DNA of 59,129 nt. Origin: an uncultured Muribaculaceae bacterium. Lineage in GTDB: Bacteria > Bacteroidota > Bacteroidia > Bacteroidales > Muribaculaceae. Numbering within the stretch: the first letter of the stretch is position 1; the number at the start of each line of letters is the position of its first letter. This document shows positions 19,071 through 26,841 of the stretch, piece after piece. The translations under genes and the position numbers were made by a program. The stretch spans positions 1 to 59,129 of the forward strand of contig CANQQE010000017.1 of the NCBI GenBank assembly GCA_947625935.1, in the 5' to 3' direction. The notes beneath the pieces are model-generated. The model was not told where the DNA came from. It worked only from the letters and a program-made list of their open reading frames with translations, and did not search any database.

Positions 19071-19967
19071 ATGTTTTCTCTATCGTTCAATCATTTAAGG
19101 TTTTTTATAGTTTCACTCGCGGCTGCGGCTGCGATGTCTGTTTTGTCCGGCTGCAAGGGGAATGATGGCAGCAAACGGTTACTGATTGTTACAATTCCCC
19201 CGCAGAAGTATTTTCTTGAACAAATCGTGGGTGATAAAATGGAGGTGAGGTCTCTGTTGTCTCAAAATGCCAACCCCGAAAATTATGAACCGGGCATATC
19301 GCACATGGCCGATTTGGACAGGGCGGTGGCTTACTTTACAATTGGAAATATCGGGTTTGAGGCGGCGATGTTGCCTAAGCTGAAAGAAAATAACCCCGAT
19401 CTGCCTGTCATAGGGACTACCGACGGACTGGTGCTGCTTACGGGAACCCATGGACACTGTGACACCCACAGTCATGAGCACGACGCTCCCGACCCCCACA
19501 CTTGGAGTTCAGTTAAAAACGCCAGGGCGATTGCCGCTAAAATGGCAGCGGCTGTCGAGAAACTCGACCCCGGCAACAAAGACTATTATCACAGTCGTTT
19601 CCTCGCTTTTGATTCCCGACTCGATTCCATGGATCGTGCTATAGAGAAACGCCTCTCCCCGTTGCGCGGACGCTCGTTTCTGATATGGCATCCTTCGTTG
19701 GGTTATTTCGCTCGTGACTATGGGCTGGAGCAGATAGCCGTAGGGCAAGAGGGGAAAGAGGCGTCGGCTATAGAACTTGGTGCGAAAATTGAAAAAGCTC
19801 TCTCTCAGGGAGTCTCTTTGTTCTTCTATCAACGTGATTTCGACTCCCGGCAAGCCGCAGCGTTCAACAAGCACATCAATGCCGTGATAGTCGAGATTAA
19901 CCCGATGAACGGGAACTGGGAGGACGAGATTAATCTAATTGTCAATTCGCTCGATGGGAACAACTGA
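19071..19967 (+). CDS. Zinc/manganese ABC transporter substrate-binding lipoprotein (ZnuA-like)
   Basis: 298 residues. Lipobox LSGC with Cys 28. Cluster 9 solute-binding protein: IPPQKYFLEQIVGDKMEV, the His/Cys-rich loop HGHCDTHSHEHDAPDPHTW typical of zinc binders, and the conserved IWHPSLGYFARDYGL and VEINPMNGNWEDEINLIV. It would capture Zn(II) outside the inner membrane. The ABC ATPase gene overlaps its end. No membrane permease gene follows. Confidence 0.85.
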   Translation: MFSLSFNHLRFFIVSLAAAAAMSVLSGCKGNDGSKRLLIVTIPPQKYFLEQIVGDKMEVRSLLSQNANPENYEPGISHMADLDRAVAYFTIGNIGFEAAMLPKLKENNPDLPVIGTTDGLVLLTGTHGHCDTHSHEHDAPDPHTWSSVKNARAIAAKMAAAVEKLDPGNKDYYHSRFLAFDSRLDSMDRAIEKRLSPLRGRSFLIWHPSLGYFARDYGLEQIAVGQEGKEASAIELGAKIEKALSQGVSLFFYQRDFDSRQAAAFNKHINAVIVEINPMNGNWEDEINLIVNSLDGNN

Positions 19968-20646
19968 CACCATAATACGGCTCGAAGGGGTAGGGATGCG
20001 TTGGGACAGCCGTGTCGCTCTTGAAAATATTAGCTTTGAAATCAACAAAGGCGATTTTGTAGCCATAACCGGCCCTAACGGCGGTGGCAAAACGACTTTG
20101 TTGCGCATAATATTGAAATTACTGCGGCCCACGGCCGGATCTGTTTCCTATTATGATAACAGTGTCGTGACCGAACGGCTCGATATCGGCTACCTACCAC
20201 AGAAAAACATGATAGACAGCCGATTCCCTATCGACGTGCGCCAAGTCATATCATCAGGTCTGCTTGCCGTCAAATCCATCGACGAAACTGAGCGTCAGGC
20301 CCGCGTCGACCATATGCTCGGGGTCGTGGGGTTAAGCGAGCTGCAACGCAACTCCATCGGGGAACTGTCGGGAGGCCAACTGCAGCGCGCGTTACTCGGG
20401 CGCGCGTTGATTTCGCGGCCAAGTGTCATAGTGCTCGACGAGCCTTTGAGCTACATCGACAAGCGGTTTGAGGGCCACATCTATGAAATATTGTCATCAC
20501 TTGAAAAATCGACGACAATATTGCTGGTATCCCATGAAATCACAACCATAGCCTCAATGGCCAACAGACATCTGATTGTCGACCGCACCGTCCATGAATG
20601 CTCGGCGGCCCATCACTATGCCGCCCGCACACCATGCGACGACTGA
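19954..20646 (+). CDS. Metal ABC transporter ATP-binding protein (ZnuC-like)
   Basis: About 230 residues from ATG 19954, overlapping the lipoprotein gene by 14 bp. Walker A GPNGGGKTTLL, signature ELSGGQLQRALLGRALI, Walker B VIVLDEPLSYID and the H-loop LVSHE are all intact. It pairs with the upstream metal-binding protein. The cognate permease would normally follow, but the next gene is convergent on the other strand. A TTG at 19939 is an alternative start. Its 3' end lies 3 bp from the end of the TPM gene. Confidence 0.85.
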   Translation: MGTTDTIIRLEGVGMRWDSRVALENISFEINKGDFVAITGPNGGGKTTLLRIILKLLRPTAGSVSYYDNSVVTERLDIGYLPQKNMIDSRFPIDVRQVISSGLLAVKSIDETERQARVDHMLGVVGLSELQRNSIGELSGGQLQRALLGRALISRPSVIVLDEPLSYIDKRFEGHIYEILSSLEKSTTILLVSHEITTIASMANRHLIVDRTVHECSAAHHYAARTPCDD

Positions 20647-20649
20647 TTC

Positions 20650-21903
20650 CTACCAGCCTCCCGACGCGCCGCCACCACCGGTGAACCCGCCGCCGAAACT
20701 GCCTCCCGAGAACCCGCCGCCACCACCGTGGCCACCGCCGCCGATGATGATTGGGGCGGCAGAAGCTAATTTCGCTATATTATAATATTTTTCCTTGCGG
20801 TTATGGCAGTTGAGACACCTGTAGGTTCTCACCCCGCGTCCTTCACGGCTGCTTGTCGGAGATAATAATGTTCGGTCGCTCTCAAGTGCGCAAGTTCGCG
20901 CGCCACATTTTTCACAAAATGTGTAATTTTTGCGTTTATTAACATATGGATAGATATCTGTGGCGTTGCATTTAGGGCAAACCCACACATCATAATCCAC
21001 TGAATTTAGGTTCTCTTCCATATCCTGAGCCGGTGTAAGATAGGCATTGTCTGATACCTCATCGAGTTTGTGCATTTTCTCCCCGCAATTCCCGCATATG
21101 TGGGGTTTGGAGCGCAACCGTTTCATAGTCAGTGTTATAAGCAGGTATGCTACTAAAGGTATGCCGAGTCCGAAGAATGTGGCTATAAGAGCCGGCAGCT
21201 TCAATGAGTCAAGTCGGTTATATCGCTCAAAGTCAGTCAGTTTCTTTGATGCGGAGATACCTATATAGACTATCAGGAAGCCTATGGCCAATATCCCGGC
21301 AAGCACGAGATAGGCCATGAACAATTCTTTCCCGTCGCCATCTGACGCTGCGGCGTCATTCTCTTGCTTGGAGATTATTTCATCCACAGCATCAGGGTCA
21401 TTGAGAATCTGCGACATGGAAGTGAGCGCGGCCAAGACTCCGCCGTCGAAGTCGCCGCGCTGAAACCGCGGGAACATCTGCCCGCGTAGTATGCGGCCTG
21501 CCACCACATCAGGGAGGGCACCCTCCACTCCGTAGCCTGTGCGTATCACAGCCTTCCGGCGATCTTTGGCGACAAAAAGCAGCACCCCGTTCGACTTGTC
21601 GTTCTTGCCTATTCCCCATTTCGTGAACAGGTCGGTAGCGAAAGTGTCTATGTCGTCTCCGTCAAAATCATTGACCACTACCGCCACTACCTCAGCGGTG
21701 CTTGTTTTCCAAATATCTGAAATTATAGAGTCGGCCCGCGACTGCGCTCCGGTCGATAGTATGCCGTCGGGGTTTGTCACAAACCGGGTGCGGTTCTGCA
21801 GGTGCACGTTTGGAATCTCATCGACTTTGTAGGCGGCCATACAAGTTGTTATGGCCATGAGTGTCAATAGGATGAGTGATATGAATCGTTTTATGGGTTC
21901 CAT
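20650..21903 (-). CDS. TPM-domain membrane protein with zinc ribbons and Gly-rich tail
   Basis: 417 residues. Signal peptide or first TM at 1-23, then a TPM (YgcG/TLP18.3) domain at about 35-180 with TNPDGILS and NGVLLFVAKDRRKAVIRTGYGVEG. Two TM segments at about 205-265 follow. Two zinc-ribbon pairs come next (CGNCGEKM/CPKCNATD and CEKCGAR/CLNCHNRK), then a GGGGHGGGG-type C-terminus ending in W. The YgcG-type Gly-rich tail is common. Function is not established. In plants TLP18.3 acts in photosystem repair, which is not relevant here. Confidence 0.85.
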   Translation of the reverse strand: MEPIKRFISLILLTLMAITTCMAAYKVDEIPNVHLQNRTRFVTNPDGILSTGAQSRADSIISDIWKTSTAEVVAVVVNDFDGDDIDTFATDLFTKWGIGKNDKSNGVLLFVAKDRRKAVIRTGYGVEGALPDVVAGRILRGQMFPRFQRGDFDGGVLAALTSMSQILNDPDAVDEIISKQENDAAASDGDGKELFMAYLVLAGILAIGFLIVYIGISASKKLTDFERYNRLDSLKLPALIATFFGLGIPLVAYLLITLTMKRLRSKPHICGNCGEKMHKLDEVSDNAYLTPAQDMEENLNSVDYDVWVCPKCNATDIYPYVNKRKNYTFCEKCGARTCALESDRTLLSPTSSREGRGVRTYRCLNCHNRKEKYYNIAKLASAAPIIIGGGGHGGGGGFSGGSFGGGFTGGGGASGGW

Positions 21904-21928
21904 ATATTAAATTCTTGAATTTTAGATT

Positions 21929-23329
21929 TTATACCGCCGGGAGACTCATGCCGTTGAGCTTGCGGTAAAGATCAAGGGCATAGACGTCGGTCATACCTGA
22001 TATGTGGTCGATTGCCGCTTGAATCTTACCGAACAGAGTCGGGGCGTTGACATCATACTGTTGCGGCACTTTTGATAGCAGCAGCCTGGAATAGTTCAGT
22101 TCGGGGTAACGCACGGCGTGGATGAGTTTGCCAAGCAGAAAAGTGATGATGCGATTACCGGCAAGCTCTATATCGACAACCTCGCTCGCGCGGTAAATCT
22201 TGTCCCACGACACAGAGTTACAGCAGGCATATCCGTCACGTTCAAGAGGTGGAATGTGGTCAAGCAGCACTCCGTTGAACTGTCCCCTTAAAATATCGTC
22301 CTCGTTTTCGATAAACGCTCTTGCGCATCGGTTGACGAGTATTCCAATGACCGATGACCTCAGATAAGATATTTTTTCATTCGGGTCATCGAGCCTGCTC
22401 ATTATCTCTTTGATGTGTTTTTGACGGTCGGGGTCGAAATAGGCGAGAAACAGATCAATAACGCTGTCGGTAGATAATATCTTGAGTTTGTGGGCATCCT
22501 CAATATCCATCACTTCATAGCAGATGTCGTCGGCTGCCTCGACTATGTAGACGAGGGGGTGACGCGCATAGCGCACCGATCCGTCATCGCCCGGACGTGA
22601 CAGCATTCCGAGTTCGTCGGCGACTTTTATAAAGATGTCTTTTTCGGAGGAAAAGAACCCAAACTTGTTTGACTTTACAGCGAGTGATGATTCAAACGGG
22701 TATTTCACTATGGAAGCGAGGGTGGAGTAGGTCATGGCGAATCCTCCGGGACGCCGCCCTTTGAACTGATGGGTGAGCAGTCTGAACGCATTGGCGTTTC
22801 CCTCGAAGTTGGTAAGGTCCGTCCACTGTACCGGTGTGAGCTGGTTTTTAAGTTCTGCGCCTTCCCCTTCGGAAAAGAATGTTGATATGGCTTTTTCTCC
22901 CGAGTGTCCGAATGGCGGGTTGCCAAGGTCGTGTGCGAGACAGGCGGCGGCTACGATTTCACCCATGGCTTCAAGAGAGTCGACCCATGGCTCACCGGAA
23001 TACTTATGCCGTAGCTCCCGACTAATCTCACCAGCGATAGATTTGCCGACGCACGACACTTCAAGACTGTGGGTAAGCCGGTTGTGGACGAATATGCTGC
23101 CGGGCAACGGAAATACCTGGGTCTTGTTCTGAAGGCGACGAAAAGGCGACGAGAAAACGAGGCGATCATAGTCGCGCTGGAAGTCGCTGCGCGACCCTGA
23201 CGAGGGATTGTGGTATTGTTCCAGTCCGAAACGCTTGTCGCATATCAGTCGTTGCCACTCCATGGCTCGTGAGTCGCTAAGTTGGCAGGTTTCCGCTGGG
23301 CTATTGGTCTGAGAGTTCTTGCTCGTCAT
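21929..23329 (-). CDS. dgt: Deoxyguanosinetriphosphate triphosphohydrolase family protein
   Basis: 466 residues. HD-domain dNTPase that splits dGTP to deoxyguanosine and triphosphate. The metal-binding H..HD..D set is seen in RLTHSLEVSCVGKSIAG and AACLAHDLGNPPFGHSGEKA, with EAADDICYEVMDIEDAHK further on. The first ~22 residues (MTSKNSQTN..) are polar and overlap hflX by 29 bp. An in-frame ATG at 23263 (MEWQRLICDKRFGL) matches the usual family start and may be the real one. Confidence 0.9.
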   Translation of the reverse strand: MTSKNSQTNSPAETCQLSDSRAMEWQRLICDKRFGLEQYHNPSSGSRSDFQRDYDRLVFSSPFRRLQNKTQVFPLPGSIFVHNRLTHSLEVSCVGKSIAGEISRELRHKYSGEPWVDSLEAMGEIVAAACLAHDLGNPPFGHSGEKAISTFFSEGEGAELKNQLTPVQWTDLTNFEGNANAFRLLTHQFKGRRPGGFAMTYSTLASIVKYPFESSLAVKSNKFGFFSSEKDIFIKVADELGMLSRPGDDGSVRYARHPLVYIVEAADDICYEVMDIEDAHKLKILSTDSVIDLFLAYFDPDRQKHIKEIMSRLDDPNEKISYLRSSVIGILVNRCARAFIENEDDILRGQFNGVLLDHIPPLERDGYACCNSVSWDKIYRASEVVDIELAGNRIITFLLGKLIHAVRYPELNYSRLLLSKVPQQYDVNAPTLFGKIQAAIDHISGMTDVYALDLYRKLNGMSLPAV

Positions 23330-24530
23330 ATTTCTGAAATAGGAAATCGTTGTAAGGGAAGCGCGTCAGATGTATTTCCCGCGCTTTCTCATAGAGTTTG
23401 TTTTTCAGCTCGTCGATGTTGACTTGCTCTTTGGCCGAGATAAACACGCAGTTGTCGGCCATCCTGGCCATCCACGACTCTTTCAGCTCATCGAGAGAGA
23501 TGTTGGCGCGTGTGCGCGGTGTCAGGTCATCCTCATCTTTAGGTGTGTAGGTGAATGCGTCGATTTTGTTGAACACCATTATCATCGGTTTGTCTTGGCC
23601 GCCGCAAATCTCGTTAAGGGTCCGGTTGACAACTTCAATCTGTTCCTCAAACTGTGGGTGGCTGATGTCCACGACGTGTACGAGAATATCCGCTTCGCGC
23701 ACCTCGTCGAGGGTCGATTTAAACGAGTCGACCAGATTGGTCGGTAGCTTGCGTATGAATCCCACGGTGTCGGTGAGCAGGAAAGGAAGGTTGTCGATAA
23801 TCACTTTGCGTACGGTGGTGTCGAGAGTCGCGAAAAGTTTGTTTTCGGCAAACACGTCGCTTTTGCTCAACAGGTTCATCAAGGTTGATTTACCGACGTT
23901 TGTATATCCTACGAGTGCCACGCGGGTAAGTTTTCCGCGGTTTTTGCGCTGGATGGATTTTTGCTTGTCGATGCTTTTGAGCTCCTCTTTCAGTCGGGCT
24001 ATTTTGTCAAGGATTATGCGGCGGTCAGTCTCTATCTGAGTTTCGCCGGGGCCGCGCATACCGATACCTCCGCGTTGACGTTCGAGGTGGGTCCACATCC
24101 TGGTGAGCCGTGGAAGCAGGTATTGATATTGCGCCAACTCCACTTGGGTTTTGGCGGTGGCAGTTTGCGCGCGTTTGGCGAATATGTCGAGAATGAGGCT
24201 TGTGCGGTCGAGGATTTTGACCTGTAGCTCGCGTTCGATATTCGACACCTGTTTTGTCGATAGGTCATCATCAAAAATCACCATTCCGATTTCGTTATCC
24301 TCAACAAATTGCTTGATTTCCTCAAGTTTTCCTTTGCCGACAAACGTGCGGGGATTCGGGTTATCGAGTTTCTGCACAAATTTTTTTACGGTGGTCGCTC
24401 CCGCCGTGTCGGCAAGAAATGCCAGTTCGTCGAGATATTCGTTGGCTTTGGTTTCGTTTTGCTGGGGAGTGATAAGCCCGACGAGCACAGCCCGTTCGGT
24501 TGTCTCCTTGCTTATGATTTGGTCCTTCAT
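23301..24530 (-). CDS. hflX: Ribosome-associated GTPase HflX
   Basis: 409 residues from ATG 24530 (MKDQIISKETTERAVLVGL). The N-terminal HflX domain includes NPRTFVGKGKLEEIKQF and the Gly-rich QRGGIGMRGPGETQIETDRR. The GTPase domain has G1 GYTNVGKST, G3 DTVGFI and G4 FNKID. HflX splits stalled ribosomes under stress. A -7 box TATCTTTG (minus strand, 24551-24558) supports this start over the longer in-frame extension. Confidence 0.94.
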   Translation of the reverse strand: MKDQIISKETTERAVLVGLITPQQNETKANEYLDELAFLADTAGATTVKKFVQKLDNPNPRTFVGKGKLEEIKQFVEDNEIGMVIFDDDLSTKQVSNIERELQVKILDRTSLILDIFAKRAQTATAKTQVELAQYQYLLPRLTRMWTHLERQRGGIGMRGPGETQIETDRRIILDKIARLKEELKSIDKQKSIQRKNRGKLTRVALVGYTNVGKSTLMNLLSKSDVFAENKLFATLDTTVRKVIIDNLPFLLTDTVGFIRKLPTNLVDSFKSTLDEVREADILVHVVDISHPQFEEQIEVVNRTLNEICGGQDKPMIMVFNKIDAFTYTPKDEDDLTPRTRANISLDELKESWMARMADNCVFISAKEQVNIDELKNKLYEKAREIHLTRFPYNDFLFQKYDEQELSDQ

Positions 24531-24550
24531 AACTAACTTTAATTCATTTA

Positions 24551-24558
24551 CAAAGATA
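24551..24558 (-). promoter_or_regulatory. -7 element TATCTTTG for hflX
   Basis: Consensus TAnnTTTG on the minus strand, 20 nt before the hflX ATG. No good -33 match. Confidence 0.45.
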
Positions 24559-24683
24559 ACACTTTTTCGCCGTCTTTGCTTAATAGCGTCCAATTATTGG
24601 TCATACGTTACCGTCGGTAGATGCGGCCACATTACATTTTTATTAAATTATGCCGTCATGGATATGCGCTTTGGGAAATTATC

Positions 24684-24691
24684 TATCTTTG
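24684..24691 (+). promoter_or_regulatory. -7 element TATCTTTG for the two-component system
   Basis: Consensus -7 box 19 nt before the response regulator ATG at 24711. The -33 element is not evident. Confidence 0.5.
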
Positions 24692-24710
24692 CAATATAAT
24701 GCCATAAACT

Positions 24711-25403
24711 ATGATCAGAGCCCGACTTTTGGTGGTTGACGACGAGCCGACACTTTGTGACACATTGAAATTCAATCTTGAATTGGAAGGCTTCGCAGTT
24801 GACACCGCTTATAGTGCCGAGGAGGCTATTACGCTTCCTTTGGCTGATTATTCACTGATATTGCTTGATGTGATGATGGGAGAAATCAGTGGTTTCAAGT
24901 TAGCCAAAATCATCAAGGAATCCCCTAAACTCGCCCATATCCCCATAATCTTCTGCACTGCGAAAGATTCGGAAGATGATATGGTCTCAGGGCTGCAGCT
25001 CGGAGGTGACGATTATATAACCAAACCCTATTCCATCCGCAATGTCATTGCGCGCGTCAATGCCGTGTTGCGCCGCACTGCCGGAGCCGCACAGTTAGCC
25101 GACTCGGGTTCTGTGTTGAGCTGCGGCCTGTCGGTTGATTCCGTGCAGAAAAAGTGTATTGTCGATGGGATGGAAGTCAGGCTTCCGCGCAAAGAGTTTG
25201 AGATATTGAGTCTGCTGCTTGCCAATCCGGGTAAGATATTCTCGCGTGGAGAGATTCTCGGCCGAATATGGCCTGAGGATGTCGTGGTGCTTGAACGGGT
25301 GGTCGATGTCAATGTCACGAGATTGCGCTCAAAGATAGGAAAGTATGGTCGGTTTATAGTGTCGCGTTCCGGATATGGCTATGTTTTCGACCCCAAAGAT
25401 TAG
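24711..25403 (+). CDS. OmpR/PhoB-family response regulator
   Basis: 230 residues. The receiver domain (about 5-118) has acidic pair DDE, phosphoacceptor Asp in LILLDVMMG, Thr in FCTAKDS and Lys in DYITKPYS. The C-terminal winged helix (about 135-228) shows RKEFEILSLLLANPGKIFSRGEIL and the VDVNVTRLRSKIG recognition region. It overlaps the histidine kinase gene by 29 bp, so the pair is translationally coupled. Confidence 0.92.
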   Translation: MIRARLLVVDDEPTLCDTLKFNLELEGFAVDTAYSAEEAITLPLADYSLILLDVMMGEISGFKLAKIIKESPKLAHIPIIFCTAKDSEDDMVSGLQLGGDDYITKPYSIRNVIARVNAVLRRTAGAAQLADSGSVLSCGLSVDSVQKKCIVDGMEVRLPRKEFEILSLLLANPGKIFSRGEILGRIWPEDVVVLERVVDVNVTRLRSKIGKYGRFIVSRSGYGYVFDPKD

Positions 25404-26829
25404 GATTTCCTACCACACCCGGTTGTTTCTGCTGCTGCTTGCCGTATCTTGGGTTCTTGTGGCTTGTTTCGTCGTGTTTCAGTACAAGCGCGAGCGGCAG
25501 TATAAGATTGAGAAGCTCGATAGCCAGCTTCAGCTCTATAACGCCCATTTGATTGATGCGTTGACCAATGACTCGATTGATTTTGAAGCGGTAATCCACA
25601 AGCAACCGATAGATGGGCTGCGCATATCGGTGATTAACGCTGACGGAACTATGGCGTTTGACAACACTTTGGACTCGCTACCTGGCGACAGCCATCTTAA
25701 CAGGCCGGAAATCCGTCAGGCGGTGTCGGACGGTTGCGGCTACACACTCAGGCGGCATTCCTCAAGCACCAACAACACCTATTTCTATTCGGCAACGGCC
25801 GGCGATGGACTGATAGTTCGCTCGGCTGTTCCATACACAATGTCGTTGCAGGAGATTCTCGACGCCGACCGCTCGTTTTTGTGGTTCATGCTGATGGTGA
25901 CTTTGGGCATCAGCTTGTTGGGATATTTCGCCACGCGGCGCATAGGGCACACAATAACAAGACTTAACCGCTTCGCCGAGAAGGCCGAAAAAGGGGAGCA
26001 GGTCTATGATGCGGAACCTTTCCCGTCAAATGAACTCGGCGGCATATCGACCCACATCATACGACTGTATGCCCGATTGCAGCAGACCATGGAAGAACGT
26101 GACCGCGAACATCGCAAAGCGATTGTCGAGCAGCAAGAGAAAGACCGCATAAAGAAGCAGCTTACCAATAATATAAATCATGAACTGAAAACACCGGTAG
26201 CGGCAATAAAAATCTGCCTTGAGACGATTCTGACTCATCGTAACCTTCCTGCCGATAAGCATTGGGAATTTATAGAAAATTGCCATGGACACACCGAGCG
26301 TCTTGTGAATCTGCTCAACGACGTGACAGCTATAACGAGGATAGATGACGGTGCCGACAATATCGCGAAAGAACGGTTGTCGCTTAAAGAAATCATAGAT
26401 GATGTGGCGCATAGTTTCAAACCGGGGCTTGAATTAGCCGGAATGAGGCTTGAATACAAGTTGCCCGAGGAATTGCCTATTATCGGCAACCGCACTTTTT
26501 TGGCTTCGATTTTCCGCAATCTGATTGATAACGCCATAGCCTACAGCGGCGGTTCGCTCGTCACGATTAATCTTGAGGCTGAAACTGACAGTTCCTACAG
26601 GTTCAGTCTTTCCGATGACGGATGCGGGATCCCGGAAGAACATCTCGAACGAATATTCGAACGGTTTTATCGTATCGACAAGGGCCGGTCGCGGGCACTC
26701 GGAGGCACCGGGCTGGGGCTTTCCATCGTCAGGAATGCCGTCAGACTCCACGGCGGAGTAATCAGTGCGGCCAATAAAGCGTCAGGGGGAGTCAAGTTCA
26801 CGTTCACACTCCATAAATATGACGGTTGA
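25375..26829 (+). CDS. Membrane sensor histidine kinase (PhoR-like)
   Basis: 484 residues. TM1 at about 14-36, an extracytoplasmic sensor of ~125 residues, and TM2 at about 165-185, followed by a HAMP-like linker. The dimerisation box is NINHELKTPVAAIKIC with the phospho-His. The catalytic domain has N box RNLIDNAIAYS, G1 DDGCGIPEEH, F box FERFYRID and G2 GGTGLGLSIV. The convergent neighbour is a PiT phosphate transporter, so phosphate sensing is a reasonable but unproven idea. ATG 25381 is an alternative start. Confidence 0.9.
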   Translation: MAMFSTPKIRISYHTRLFLLLLAVSWVLVACFVVFQYKRERQYKIEKLDSQLQLYNAHLIDALTNDSIDFEAVIHKQPIDGLRISVINADGTMAFDNTLDSLPGDSHLNRPEIRQAVSDGCGYTLRRHSSSTNNTYFYSATAGDGLIVRSAVPYTMSLQEILDADRSFLWFMLMVTLGISLLGYFATRRIGHTITRLNRFAEKAEKGEQVYDAEPFPSNELGGISTHIIRLYARLQQTMEERDREHRKAIVEQQEKDRIKKQLTNNINHELKTPVAAIKICLETILTHRNLPADKHWEFIENCHGHTERLVNLLNDVTAITRIDDGADNIAKERLSLKEIIDDVAHSFKPGLELAGMRLEYKLPEELPIIGNRTFLASIFRNLIDNAIAYSGGSLVTINLEAETDSSYRFSLSDDGCGIPEEHLERIFERFYRIDKGRSRALGGTGLGLSIVRNAVRLHGGVISAANKASGGVKFTFTLHKYDG

Positions 26830-26841
26830 TTGGTCATATCA

